Shown here piece by piece: positions 44,880 to 56,865 of a DNA stretch of 64,000 nt. The notes beneath the pieces were generated by a model. It was not told the DNA's origin and did not search any database. It saw only the letters and a list, made by a program, of their open reading frames with translations. The DNA lies in contig NC_134846.1 of NCBI RefSeq assembly GCF_965363235.1, positions 26,856,218-26,920,217 on the forward strand. The letters run 5' to 3'. How positions within the stretch are numbered: position 1 is the first letter of the stretch; every line of letters starts with the position of its first letter. The position numbers and the translations under genes were made by a program. The stretch is from Mytilus galloprovincialis. Taxonomy: Eukaryota; Mollusca; Bivalvia; Mytilida; Mytilidae.

Positions 44880-45765
44880 ATGGCGTCACTTTTATCGATT
44901 CATTTAAACCCTTTCCCACGACAATTCGACAAAGTGTCACATCCACTGAATGCATGGACGAAAGGAAGAGCAGCTACTTTAGGACCAACCGCATTTGATA
45001 TGTCACGTACAGGAAGCCAACAAAAGTCTTTATTCCTTCCATTACCTATCCACAATGTGTTCTACCTAGTTTTGCGATTGCTGCAATTCTTGATACTATT
45101 ACATCTGTGTCAGTACTACCTAAAATTACATTTAACAACACTTTTCATAATCATGCCGAACATGGACAAACATTCGTGTATCTGCTTCTTCATGATTACA
45201 AGTGGTAGATGGGAAGTATCCTTATTGAAATTGCAAAGAATATTTTCACCATGAATAACATACACATTTTTATTAGTCTCTTTTTTCAGCAAGAAACTTG
45301 AACAATTGTGATTCGTTGTCATCTTCACAGAGAAAACTACTCCAAACCCTTGGTGTTCTACCAGAACCATCACCTTTCCATCTAGCACAAAAGCCTTGCC
45401 TTTGTCTTGTCACAGCCTTTAAATTATTCATTTAGTAAACATCAAATACAATGTCTACTCTTGAATACTTATCGATGCAAGATTTTATGTAAGGCAGTAT
45501 GACATCATTTGCATACTCATCAAATATTGTTGCCCAACTTTGTGACCTGGAATTAACCATTGCTGCCCCACCAACGATCAATGCGTCCCAATTTGGATCA
45601 GCAAATCGCAGAATGTTTCAATTAAACCCATTTGCAGTTACAATTGATGTTTCTCTCTCATCACATTTTCGCTTTATCCAACGAATACCTGAGAATTGCC
45701 TGGTAGTGCATACAAATCGCTCTTGATGTCTTTAAATATTTTGCATATGCGCAAAAGTGTTAAAC
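44880..45765 (-). pseudogene. Decayed member of the HEEADTR-motif protein family
   Basis: Minus-strand frames, in order: FADPNWDALIVGGAAMVNSR, ATIFDEYANDVILPYIKSCI, DKYSRVDIVFDVY, NNLKAVTRQRQGFCARWKGD, NESQLFKFLAEKRD, CNHEEADTRMFVHVRHDYEK, STDTDVIVSRIAAIAKLG, SNAVGPKVAALPFVHAFSGC and DTLSNCRGKG. This order matches an uncharacterised protein family that I remember as highly multiplied in molluscs and cnidarians; the acidic D/E positions suggest a nuclease-like fold, function unknown. Several frameshifts and stops show it is dead. The overlapping plus-strand frame 44880-45254 is its shadow. Confidence 0.7.
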
Positions 45766-46333
45766 ACATGTGTATCATAACCTTGAAACATGTTATCAAA
45801 CCAATTCATAATATCACTAGAAGTCCAAAAACACTAAATTTATAGTAAATAGTTCAAATATTTTTGAAAGAATTTTGTAACATTTTCGCGCATGCGCAAA
45901 TACTGGATGTATCAAATATTAATTTTTAATAAATATGTGATGTAAAGAAGGTAGCCGCCAAACCTGATAATTGGTTTTTACTCAAAGAAGTTCAACAAAA
46001 AAATTTCAAACTGAAGAAACAGCCATTTTAGAAAATGGACGAGGCCATCTTGAATTTTTTTTTTTTTTGAATGGCCAGCAGTTATTTATTAAAAAGAATA
46101 TAATAATGATGCTTTGTGGTAATTTTCATGCTTGTATCATCATTTGCACAATTCCCTCGATTTCGCTTGCTAATATCTTACACTAATATAGCATAGTCAG
46201 TGTTTGTAATATAGCATATGCGATTAAAATGCAGCCTAACCAGACAAATATATATTGACTCTTTTGGTACGTCAAATATAGCTTATGCTGCTCTTTTTAC
46301 CTTTGACCCTTTCCGTACGCCATACACCCTACT
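45766..46333. other. No recognisable feature
   Basis: AT-rich. Two GCGCATGCGC-like words (near 45750 and 45890) flank part of it. Frames at 45971-46186 and 46283-46486 (minus) are not recognised. Confidence 0.4.
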
Positions 46334-46488
46334 ATTAGTAGTGAACGTAATAATCAGATTGGATTCCGAGAAGATTTCCGGATACAGATAAAGATAAAAG
46401 ATTGGACTCATATTTTGACAGTTAAGTTGACAGTAAAAGTGTAATACTTCTTGTAAAATTTTTAAAGGTGATTTCGGCCGTAACATGG
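46334..46488 (+). repeat. Truncated LTR relative of the 32605-33209 solo LTR
   Basis: Shares the last ~210 bp of the solo LTR, with an internal deletion of about 60 bp, and ends with the same GGCCGTAACA. Confidence 0.8.
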
Positions 46489-46499
46489 TATAGAAAAAC

Positions 46500-47540
46500 C
46501 TTGCAGCTACTAACTATTGACAAAGACATGCTACATTTAAGAGAAATATTTTACCTATTCAGTCTGCCGTCGCCATATTGGGATCGTCGTAATTCCAGTT
46601 ACGATTATCAGTTTAACACCAGTGAATGACAAGCATTCGTAGAGTATTGCATGGCAAATACAAGGTTCCTATCGGGTAAAATTACTGGAAGAAAATGTTA
46701 ACTTGTTCTATAACTTGTCATGGTGTAAACAAAAAGAAAAATATCAAGTCAATATCTTCATGCATAACTTAAAACTGTGTAGAAAACTGATTATATGAGT
46801 GAATTTTTCAAGTCCAAGGACCAGAACTCTGTACAAATTTATCAGACCGAAACTAAAAGTTGAACTGATCTGTAACTTGTCAGGATAAAACTGTAAACTA
46901 ATTATCAATCAATATCTTCAAGCATGATGAAAAAATGTGTGGAAAACACTCTAACATTAGATATTAAATATCTCTAAAATCAGATATGATGTAATACAAT
47001 GTACATGTATATCTATTTTCAAATCATAATCAAATATATTTAATAGTACGGAATATTTTTTCTTTCATTTGTCATAAACTTATATAGATTTTTAACTTAT
47101 CTATAAAATGTCAACCACTTTTATCTACACAATGTAATGTAATGAAATATATACCTTAACATAGATTATTATCTAATTAAAGGATTTCACTTAATATTTT
47201 TTTATATAATATAGCATTCACAAAATAACAAACAAACCTGGCACAAAATTCTTCAAACAATTTACCAAAGAATGTCTTTAAAAAAATGAGTGATCTCCCT
47301 TTGTACAGAAATATGGTTTAACATAGTACCTATAAAACATTAGATATGGATTTTTTCTACAGACCATAACTCTGGACTAAATCATCAGACCGGAACAAGA
47401 TCTAAACTTGTCATGATAAAACTACATACCAAATATTAAATCAATATCTTCAAAAGTTGGGAAAACTGATTTGCCAGACTGACGGATGACAGACAGAAAG
47501 ACGGACAGATGACAGACAGACAGACAGGCAGAGTGCATTA
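46500..47540 (+). repeat. Dispersed AACTTGTC / ATCAAGTCAATATCTTC repeat
   Basis: Related blocks near 46690-46800, 46810-46950 and 47360-47470 carry AACTTGTCATG, AATCAATATCTTCAA and GACCAGAACTCTG. It ends in a GACAGACAGACAGG microsatellite at 47490-47530. A reverse-oriented relative lies at 56870-57000 and 57415-57600. Not coding. Confidence 0.65.
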
Positions 47541-48514
47541 ATGGGGGACTAATTATTCACTAACCATTTGTTGCTACAATGCATCTTCCAATATATCTCA
47601 CTGAAACAAAATAAGATATCACTGAAGAGGCACTTAATTTAACATTAACAAACCTTTGTTTAAAAGATATCAACACTATTCATCACTTGTATGCAAATGT
47701 TTAGTGTCACAGTACCTAAATTACATTGAGTACCCAAAGTGTACATATTTAGCAAAAATAGCAGCGGAATCTTACAAATTTTCTTCGAACCTAAACAATT
47801 TGTATTTTTATGGTTTGACTTTGCATGTCTTTTAACTTAGCTAAAATACATCTAAATATCCATAACACGTTCACAGTATCAACAGATGAAATATCCACAG
47901 AAAAAGTAAAATGTTATGAAAATAGACTCATCATAGATACCAGGACTAAATTTTTTTTATACTGCACTCCTTCTATTTGAGCAGTCAAAATGCGATGACA
48001 GTATATTTCTATGTCATATACAGTCACTGACCCGATATCACTTTTCCTCATGAATATTTAAATAGAAATTGCCGAAATAATAATGAATTATTCATACGAC
48101 CTCATCAACCTGTTCTTGTTTCAAATGCATACAACGATGCGTGGAATAACTCAACATGGTTTCAAATGCAATTATTGGAAAAACATTTAATTTGTTAATA
48201 TTTTTTGTTTGCAACCTATATATCATTATGTATTATGCTTATGGTTGATAATTAAGTCATTACTAAACGATTTCGTTCACCATTGAGTGTTAATTTCAAC
48301 AGGTAAATGTAATTTCATTGTGTTGTATATTTCTCCGCGAGCATGATGCGAGGCCTTTTTAAAGGATATTTCCCCCAATATTTAAATCAAATAAATAACC
48401 TTAACGCATTAAACAACAATTGAAAATGTTTTTTTTAGATTGCAGTATAAAGACAAATTAATAGTGCATTGACTTGACATATCAACGATATGTCAAGTCA
48501 ATGCACTATTATTG
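47541..48514. other. No recognisable feature
   Basis: AT-rich. A perfect inverted pair, TTGACTTGACATATC / GATATGTCAAGTCAA, lies at 48471-48503, next to the following element. Confidence 0.4.
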
Positions 48515-49159
48515 TCTATATATACACCAGACGCGCGTTTCGTCTACAAAAGACTCATCAGTGACGCTCGAATCCAAATAAGTTAAAAAAAAAGCCAAAT
48601 AAAGTACAAAGCATTGAGATCCAAAATTCTTAAAAGTGTTGCCAAATACAGCTTAGGTAATCTATGCCTGAGGTAGAAAAGCCTTATTATTTCAAAAAAT
48701 TCAAAATTTTGTAAACAGTTAATTTATAAATATAACAATATCAATGAAAAATCGACATGTGAAGTCAACAAAAAGTAAACTTTTAACAATGAGCAATGAC
48801 AAGATTTTACAGGCATCTATTTCTAATCATATAAGTAAGCAAGGACTTTTATCAAAGTGTTCTATATATTTGTAAAACAAGACGTCAGTTATTAGATTAA
48901 TACTGATGTGAATTTTACCATGGATGCAATTAAGTTACTCCTATTCATATGATCATTGGTGGTGGTTTAAAACCCATTTTTCTATGATTCAATATGGATT
49001 CAAAATTAAGTTAAGTAACTAAAGAATAACTAAGAATACATCTACAAAATACACACAAAATAGAAACTTGTCTGGATTATAAATAAACATAGGTAAAAAA
49101 ACCCTGTCCAAATTGGTGTATGACATCTTATCACTGAGCAAGTATACATTTTTGTTTAG

Positions 49160-49290
49160 GGGCCAGCTGAAGCACGCCTCCGGGTGCGCGGAGTTTCTTT
49201 AAAGAACCATTGGTGGCCTTCAGCTGATGTGTGCAATTTGGTTGGGTTTTTGTCTCTTTGACACATTCCCCATTTACATTCTCAATTAAA
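49160..49290 (+). repeat. Dispersed repeat with CCATTGGTGGCCTTCAGC core
   Basis: Inverse orientation relative of 15181-15330; lies inside the older TIR element. Confidence 0.65.
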
Positions 49291-49722
49291 TGTAATTTGA
49301 TAAGTACCCTTTAATACGTTACATGTTAAGAATCTGTATAAACTCATAAGATGCACATACCTTCAATACTTTTAGGCACTACCATGCACCTTTGTAATTA
49401 TGTCAAGATGTCACCTACATTATATATTTTTAGAAGTTGATATTTACATCTGACAGACACTTAATGTTATATGGTCATTTTTGTAAATTTACTGTTTATA
49501 AAAGTATAACTTATTTAAAATACTAAGGATTTTCGTACCAATTAAGGAATAAGACAGTTGTTATCTATTCCTTTGATGTGTTTGAACTTTTGATTTTGTC
49601 ATTTGATAAGGGACTTACCATTTTGAATTTTCCTCAAAGTTCTTTTACTTTTTTTTTTTATTGCAGGCATAGGTTACCTTAGCCGTGTTTGGCAAAACTT
49701 ATTGGAATTTTGGGTCCTCAAT

Positions 49723-52213
49723 CATACCTGTCAACCTGTGACGATGAAAATGCAGGTCATGACCTGCATTGAAGAATCAAATCTCAGGTCATAACGCGTA
49801 CGAACTTTTTCGAGCTGAATTTCAGTATTTATGGTACATTTTCTTATAATGTATATCAAAGATACCAAAACATCAATGTATGTTCACTTGGTTATGGTAT
49901 TTTAAACCTTATTTATTATTATTTCATTACACTTTATTTTTATAAACTTGTGTATCACAGTCTTATGTCCTTTACTTTTTGTCATCATCTAAAATTTATT
50001 TTTCAAATGTAATTTTAAAATGAGACTACTAGCCTTTAAACATATCATGTAGAGGTATTACATGTATGAACATTCATCTCTCAGTTGACAAACAAATGGA
50101 AGTTTTTAACGACCTTGACTGGCTATACAGCCCTTGCACGGTCGGCTCTCAGTTGACAAAGAAATTAGACTATGATAAAATATAGTAATACAGTTAAAGG
50201 AAGGAAGTATAAATGTAAAAAATAATTTTCAACTTTTTTTTTTTTTAAATTGTATATTAGGCCACAACAATTTGATTCCTTGTTCGACGGACCCGCCCGC
50301 ACCTATTTTTGTCAAAACAGAATTTTTTTATTTTTTTTTATATTCCCGCTTCCCGCATCCGGAAATGTAATCATGTCCATTTCCCGCACCGTTTTTTTGG
50401 TAAATATTATAAAAATATATCAACATTTGTTTTTTAAATCACAGTCTAACCTGTATATAACGATTTTAAACATAAAAGCACCCCACCACACTTTGGAAAT
50501 ATCTGTGAGAATATTTGTTTCAGCATGAAACCTATTGATCCAAAGCGGGGGTGCTCCGTATAAATTCATAACAGCGGGAAGACCTGTAAAGAACAAAAAA
50601 TTGGTTACTTTCCCCCTCACTTATATTCCCTATCAAAACATGTTCGTTGTTAGAATAAAGTACTAAGAACTTCTGAAGGATTTGCCTTCATCTGCAATTA
50701 TATTGTATGCTGGCGAAACAAAACTATCCATAGCCGCTGCATGTTTATGCACCTGAGTCCTGATTGATTGAGGGGCCTGTCGTTCAGCAGTTATCGTTTG
50801 TTGATGTTGTTCATTGGTATTTTCCCGTTTGGATATACATGATATATAAATTAGATCGTTGGTTTTCCTGTTCGAATTGTGTACGCTAATAATTTTGGGG
50901 TCCTTTATAGCCTGCTGTTTGGTCTGTATCAAAGCCCTGTGTAAAAGGCCGTACTTTGACCTGTGTTTGTTATTATCAGGTTGAGAACAACCCTCCCTCA
51001 GACAAGGGGTCATTTTACTGATGTAGAAAAGAAAATAGAAATACCAAGAATTTGTATAGTTCTTCTATACAAAACCTTTGAAGACTTAGAATTGTGTACT
51101 CAAAAAGAGGAGAGTTACATCATATTTTAAACAACTTTTTCTATAAGAGGGGTCCACTTATTTTGAATAATATTAAACTGTTAAAGTAAATGTGTTAACA
51201 TGGTTAAAGTCCAGGAATATTACAAAATTCTTGGACATGTTTTGACCATTCAATACCAGATAGATAGATATATAGTTCTTTGAGAAAATATGAGCCCTTT
51301 TGTACAAACAAATATGATTATAACTTATATTGATCCCTCATAAAACATGTAAAAGAGATATTTATAACATTAAGGGGTTGTCCCCAAACTGATTATGACT
51401 TGGGTCGCATTGTCAGTAACACATACATAGACCAGATTTAAATATTTCTTGGTGAACAGGGAAAAAATACTTCAGAAATGAAAGAAATGTCAAAGTACAA
51501 GTGATAAATCAAGCTTTAATATTGTCAAAACCTACTATTTTATGTTTACAAAAAAAAAAATTATAATCGCTCGCCTTTACTTTTCAAGCTTCGCCTCAAA
51601 AATTTGCAAATTAAATATTTTTTTATTAAAATTTTCAAATCGCTCGCTCGCCCCAAATTTTGGAGTCCAAAAATCCGTAGAACAAGAAATTAAATTGGTG
51701 TGGCCTAAAGGTATAAAAATAATGAAAAGTTATTTTTCAATATGTATTTGAATTTTATATTATTATGATTTAATCTTTTCCACCCATAAAACGTAAATAT
51801 AAGGAATAATTTTGAATGGTGACAAATAAGGGGAAGTAAATCTTAGTTGAAATATCTTTGTAAAACAACAGGGCAATTTATTTACGACTTAAAGCTAAGG
51901 TAATTGGTGTTAATCAACAGTGTGTTTGACACCAAAGCTGTCAAGTGAAGCCATGCACTTAATGGGTCACTTAATTTGACAGTTTACATAGCTAGATGAA
52001 CTGCATGTTCATGGAAGAATTACGAATTTGCCGGTATTTCAAAGGAATATTACTTATGAAAATCAATCTCAAGGCTAAGAAATACGGGTGAAATCGGGTC
52101 ATTTTCGGAATTTCCGGGTTATTTCAATGACCCGGCGGGTGATCCGGGTGAACCCTCAGAATTGTGAAAATCTCGGGTCACACCCACAGAATCCGGGTCA
52201 GTTGACAGGTATG
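49723..52213. mobile_element. 2.5-kb TIR element with clean 7-bp duplication CCTCAAT
   Basis: Starts CATACCTGTCAAC and ends GTTGACAGGTATG (13-bp perfect inverted ends). CCTCAAT flanks it at 49716-49722 and 52214-52220. Removing the element plus one CCTCAAT restores a continuous end of the surrounding older element, which is an internal check. The ends also hold GGTCA/TGACC-rich sequence (CCGGGTCA words at 52080-52200). Inside are mussel-type repeats (50690-50960), an A/T-rich core and no recognisable transposase. The 7-bp duplication does not fit the usual 8 bp of hAT or TA/TTAA families. Confidence 0.85.
50690..50960 (+). repeat. Dispersed mussel-type repeat inside the younger element
   Basis: GGGGCCTGTCGTTCAGCAG, GTTTTCCTGTTCGAATTGTG and TTTGGGGTCCTTTATAGCC are the inverse of the 12020-12130 type repeat. 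The 116-codon minus frame over 50663-51013 is repeat sequence. Confidence 0.6.
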
Positions 52214-52345
52214 CCTCAATGTTCCTCAACTTTATACTTGTTTGGTTTTCTATCTATTTTGATCTGAGGGTCACTGATGAGTCTTATGTAGACATAACGA
52301 GTGCCTGGTGTATTAAATTATAAGCCTGGTACCTTTGATAACTAT

Positions 52346-54230
52346 TTAAAGTAAAAACACTCTCTTGTTTGTTAAAAGTAAAGCCTCCTTTACGTGAAAA
52401 CAACTTTACAGGGGACAGGGGCAAACTGTAGGATTATCAGTAAGAAAGAAATCAAAGAGCTTTAATTGTTCAACCTGAAAAATCGCAGCAGCATGTGCCA
52501 CCGTAGCTGCGTGAGTCAAATAACATCCAACACAAAATGAAAAGGGGTTCATGCTTATATATTGGCGAGTTTTGGATGTGTCTATGGTCCACTCGATATC
52601 TCTCGGCCGGAAGTCAGAATAAAATTCTCGGAACGTCTCTAAAGTTTTCGGTCATTTATACAGGTCTTAACAGGTTGTTATCTACGTTATCTGTTATGAT
52701 CCCTTGATGGCCCTTGACGACGCAATTATATTTGTTTTAAATCGACCACTGTACACTGTGTGTATCTGGGTCAATTATAACGTGGTATTGTCTGTTGTCT
52801 CGATAACATGTTAACTAATTATGTTTTAAGAATTAACCACGGAATTACTGTGTATTTCATCATAGACTTACGGGAGAGAACATTCTGGTTAAAATATTAA
52901 TATTTAGATCGAAAACAGAAAGATAATATTCTTATCAAAAGTATTTAATACAATCGGAATCAAAGAAATATATACAAAATATATACTGTATTTATGTTTC
53001 TGAAGAAACTAACAATGATTGAAATCAGAATATTTTCAGAGTTGCAATTAAGAAATAAGTATTTTATATGACAAGATACTCTGCATTGCTATTTTTAAAT
53101 ATTCATTTGTAAAGGAAACATAAAAATTAAATCTAAATAAATTCTTGAATCCTACAAAAAAAAGTGTATAAACAATAATCATTATACTTCTACGTTAAAT
53201 ATTTCATACCATTTTAGTATTTAGGTTTTATGAGTAATTATTATTTATTTTTGTGTATTGTAATATATCCATAAACCAGAAAGTAAGATCAATTTATTAA
53301 ATATTTAAATTTTAAACGGTCGTGAATAAAAATACTTGTGTGTTTTCAATTCATAAAGCATGATTTTAAATCCTTGCAGCTCACAACAACCGTTAAAATA
53401 ATTTACAATAATTACAACTAAATTTAATTTCAACCATAATGTTGATTACTTTATACTTTTAGTATGGATTTAGAAGTCTTTGCTTATATGTTGTATAGTA
53501 ATATATTCACATAGTGGAATGTTAGAATTTAAAAATAAATTCATTCGATAAATAAAATGTCCATCCGTAAATACTTGACGCTTTTTATTGATATTACATA
53601 TAATATTCAAAAGAATTTGAAAAAAAATACTAACAGGAACGGTAACGTATTTTAAAACTTTAATTCAATTTTTGTTTGTTTGTTTTAATAGTTTAACCTT
53701 ATAGCATCTACATATTTGTACTATCATGGTACGGTTTTGAAAATTGTATTCATTGTGTGTCTAACTATCCTACACGTGTTGATTCATTCACATTATAGAT
53801 CACATTTCAAAAGCACACTATCGGTTTGCGTTCTCAAAAATTCCGGATAAATGTCAATGAATCCGGAATCAAAACATTTAATGTAGGCCGTTTGACATTC
53901 GAATTCAATATTAGTTTAAGATATGTGATGACGCAAATGCGTATTCTTTTCCTGAGTATAAGTGAGATGCTTTCTATTTACTATTTCGTGCGCTAAAATA
54001 CTACTTGCATGTAATACTATTAAATTCACTCGTGAAAGCTTATTTTCGTTTTTGTTATCTAAATTCAGGACACGGCAGAAAGAGCTTTACAAGTGACTTT
54101 CAAGCACGGTCATCATTACTAACTGTATTCTGACCTCAAGTTGTTTCTCTTTTGTTTCTTTTTTGAGTCACTGTCCTATTATAGACTTTGACCTTTTCGA
54201 AAAGCTACGGATTTTCTATCCAAGGAATAG
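52346..54230. other. Long AT-rich stretch without a gene
   Basis: No open frame or repeat was recognised. 52480-52650 is less AT-rich (GCAGCAGCATGTGCCACCG, TATCTCTCGGCCGGAAGTC) and might be an unrecognised element end. Confidence 0.4.
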
Positions 54231-54254
54231 ATTCCTTAACTTTGTAATGTGTTT

Positions 54255-54370
54255 AGACTTTTAACTTTTTTCATTCGAGCGTCACTGATGTTTTTTTTGT
54301 AGACTTAACTCGTGTCTAGCGTTTTTTATATCTACATACCTTTTTATATACATTGGTTATTTTGAAAGTG
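54255..54370 (+). repeat. Decayed end of the CCAGACGCGCGTTTCGTC family
   Basis: CATTCGAGCGTCACTGATG and GTAGACTTAACTCGTGTCTA correspond to the inner part of the right end at 52250-52320. Confidence 0.6.
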
Positions 54371-55101
54371 TGTACAGGTATTCATAAACTTCTGAATTAA
54401 GAAATTCTTCGGCAAAACTAAGTTTCCCTGTAGAATGTTTGAATTGATTTAAGTAAAATCAGGAAATCCTTAAAATTTAAGATGTTTTATGAATCCAAAA
54501 TAAGTCTCTTCATAAGAGGTCCCAATCAATTGCATGCCAAGACAGCTTCAAATACGAGTTGAGAATATAAAGGCATTCATGTAGGAAACAAAATATAAAG
54601 ATATGATAGATAAAATAAATGCATCCAGAATTCCACATTATAAAGCAAACTGAGTGCATAAATTTATATTGCGATAGGTTTGTGCAATTTGCATAAGTCA
54701 TCCGGTTAGTAGAAATTAGGATTTGCCAAAGGGTTATAATCGGAAAAATTATGTACATTCCCAAGTAATAAATAAAATAGTCGAGCTCTCAAATAACTAT
54801 TCAAATAGAAGCTGTAAATATATACTTTCACTTGGCTTTTTCTATTCACAGTCAATTATTTCAATTCAAAAGCAAACACAAATTCAGCAACAATCTTTTG
54901 GTGACCCGGCATTCAGCGGTCTTAGGTTCATGTATTGCTTTTCTTTTTTTTTTAAAGAAAGCAACTTGTTTTTTTTATAGCAGACAAAAGTAATTCCCGA
55001 TGATTTCATACGAAAATTTTGGCAGGTACATCCATAAATTTAAACTATGAACCATAATTAAAATTACAAAGAATATTGCATTCAGGATTGCATTACAGAT
55101 A
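54371..55101. other. 3' flank of the host gene, no other feature
   Basis: Probably contains the 3' UTR of the minus-strand gene ending at 55102, but the polyadenylation site could not be fixed. Frames at 54510-54764 and 54723-54980 are not recognised. Confidence 0.4.
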
Positions 55102-55392
55102 TCAATCTAAACACTTGTTAATGTGGCATAAATGTTCCATTTCATCTTCAAACTGTGCTTGACATCGTTCACATTCATAATTTGACATTTTCTTGCTATG
55201 CTCCACCAGTTTTGATTTTACTCCTGTCATTGAGCTTGAGGCTATAAGTTCTGACTCTATGAATGAAGAAGATGACTCAATTGGTGATGATGATTTTGTT
55301 ATCTTTGTTGGTTTCACTGGGGCTTGTAATTTGTCCTGTGGCTTGTGAGGCTTTGACTTGCCTTGTTCTAATTGCTTGTACAGGTGTGTCAC
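55102..55392 (-). CDS. Host gene, last exon: Ser/Lys-rich linker plus C-terminal CCHC zinc finger
   Basis: The exon starts after AAATTTTAG at 55393-55401 (splice acceptor, pyrimidine-rich upstream) and runs 96 codons to a stop. It begins VTHLYKQLEQGKSKPHKPQD, continues through a Ser-rich stretch (KSSSPIESSSSFIESEL) and ends YECERCQAQFEDEMEHLCHI plus NKCLD. The spacing C-x2-C-x12-H-x3-C is the same as in the C-terminal ubiquitin-binding fingers of NEMO and optineurin, proteins with long coiled coils in NF-kB and autophagy signalling. That assignment rests on one short motif and is inference. Balanced codon use, no stop and a matching exon upstream indicate a living gene. It is partial: more 5' exons should lie beyond 56251. 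Confidence 0.7.
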   Translation of the reverse strand: MTHLYKQLEQGKSKPHKPQDKLQAPVKPTKITKSSSPIESSSSFIESELIASSSMTGVKSKLVEHSKKMSNYECERCQAQFEDEMEHLCHINKCLD

Positions 55393-55427
55393 CTAAAATT
55401 TAAAAAAAAAAAAATTAATATATAATA

Positions 55428-55638
55428 CTGTGGGTTCATTTATATTCGTGGGTACCAATTTTCGTGGATAAAGGGGAACTTGTATGTTCGTTGATTTTCA
55501 ATTTCGTGGTTTTTCTGAGGTCTGCATACAACAAGCCTACAGAAAATTTGTCATTTGTTGAACATTTAATTTCATGGTTTACCTGTGCCCAAGAAATCCA
55601 TGAAAATTGCTTCCCATCGAATTATGATTAATCCACAG
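55428..55638. mobile_element. 211-bp MITE with TA borders in the host-gene intron
   Basis: CTGTGGGTTCAT at the left and ATTAATCCACAG at the right, flanked by TA on both sides (55426-55427, 55639-55640). The inside carries TTCGTGGGTACC, TTTTCGTGG and ATTTCGTGG. TA duplication fits a Tc1/mariner-type MITE. It sits in the intron between the two exons. Confidence 0.75.
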
Positions 55639-56125
55639 TAGAAGATTTGATTATTTGAATATCTGACATGAAACAAGCATTCCGAGAGTATTGTATGGCA
55701 ATACAGTACTCCATAACCTGTTTAAAATCTATTGTACTGAAACAACTTACATGGACATTTCTGAGTATTTTGATATCTCTTTGACAGTTATGTAGAATTG
55801 CTCTCAAGTTCTTGTTCAGTATTAACTCACTTCATGTCAATATTGCCTATGAATCCAAACCAAGAGAGTGGTTGATCAGGAAGTAATTTAGAGCGTACAA
55901 TAGTTTTATTAATACCATATATTGTATAAAGCATGATGTATCGATTGGTTGTTATCTCACATCACTTTTTATTAAAATTCCTTTTTGTTTCATAAGATCT
56001 TTAACATAATTATCTGACATATTCAATTAATGATTTGAATAAATAGCAAGTCTTGATGAAAAAATCTGGTTTCTTCCTTTGAAATTCCCTAGCAATTAAC
56101 ATTAATCATTGTTGAAACAAATTAC

Positions 56126-56251
56126 CTTAGCCTTCAATAATATGATTTCTGTCTCCATTCTTTGTTGTTTAACCTTATCTTCTTTCAATTGTCCCTCTAC
56201 CTTTAAGCACTTTGTATTTTCTTGCTTGTACATTTCCCTTAATTTTGTTTG
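56126..56251 (-). CDS. Host gene, penultimate exon: coiled-coil segment
   Basis: 126 bp, exactly 42 codons, between a TATATTTCAG acceptor (56252-56261) and a CTAAG-GTAAT donor (56126/56125). The peptide QTKLREMYKQENTKCLKVEG followed by QLKEDKVKQQRMETEIILLK and AK is highly charged with heptad-like spacing, so a coiled coil is likely. Phase is 0 at both ends and joins in frame to the last exon (AK to VTHLYKQ). The intron between them is 733 bp and holds a MITE. Earlier exons were not found; the stretch to the right is full of repeats, so the next intron is long. Confidence 0.72.
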
Positions 56252-56261
56252 CTGAAATATA

Positions 56262-56865
56262 AAATCAAATGTATATTTACATATTCCTTTCATTGCATTT
56301 TGCTAATGGCTTCAAAAATGGCTTCAGAAAAGAAATTTCAGACTTTTGAGGGTACATGGGAGGCACCAGTAAGGACTTCTGCCAGATAAAAGCAAAACCC
56401 GTATTGCTGCATGCAATGGATAGAGGTAAATAAAGGCAACAGAAGTATACTGCTGGTTGAAAGCCATAAATCTATTGAGACAAAAACAAATCCATGTTAC
56501 AAACTAAAACCGAGGGAAACACATCTACTATAAGAGAAAAACAACGAAATAAGAGAAAGACTGAAGTGCAAAAAACAAAAGACATTGCAACACACACAGA
56601 AACGAACTATAAGATCAGAACTGCCATTTTACTGACTTGGTACAGGAAATTTAAAGAAAAAATGGTCCGTTTAACCTGGTTTTGTGTCTAGCCAAACCTC
56701 ACACTTTTATGGCAATGTTAAATATAACACTAAAATTACACCAATATATGGACAGGAATACAGTACAAATAAATGCAAGAATATTCAGGACAGAGAAATT
56801 CCCAAATAAACAATACAATAGTACATTTTGACTAGCTAACCACAGAAAAAAGACAGACAAAGGGG
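56262..56865. other. Probable intron of the host gene, no other feature
   Basis: Frame 56494-56691 is Lys/Thr-rich with no match; GGGACAGG-like dispersed repeat pieces may be present around 56560-56700. Confidence 0.4.

Larger units (their letters stand above)
48518..52345. mobile_element. TIR element (CCAGACGCGCGTTTCGTC type), interrupted by a younger element
   Basis: Left end 48518-48740: ACCAGACGCGCGTTTCGTC, AAGACTCATCAGTGACGCTC, then AAAATTCTTAAAAGTGTTGC. The inverse is found at 49660-49722 (TTGGCAAAACTTATTGGAAT, TTTTGGGTCCTCAAT) and resumes at 52221-52345 (TTCCTCAACTTTATACTTGT, GGTCACTGATGAGTCTTATG). Together these give ~200-bp inverted ends. From memory this is a common mussel family. 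No transposase. Confidence 0.75.

Noticed and set aside
44880..45254. 124-codon plus-strand frame as a membrane protein
   Set aside because: It is the antisense shadow of the HEEADTR-family relic, which reads sensibly on the minus strand.
50663..51013. 116-codon minus-strand frame as a possible gene
   Set aside because: It overlaps a dispersed mussel-type repeat also seen at 12020-12130 and shows no protein motif.
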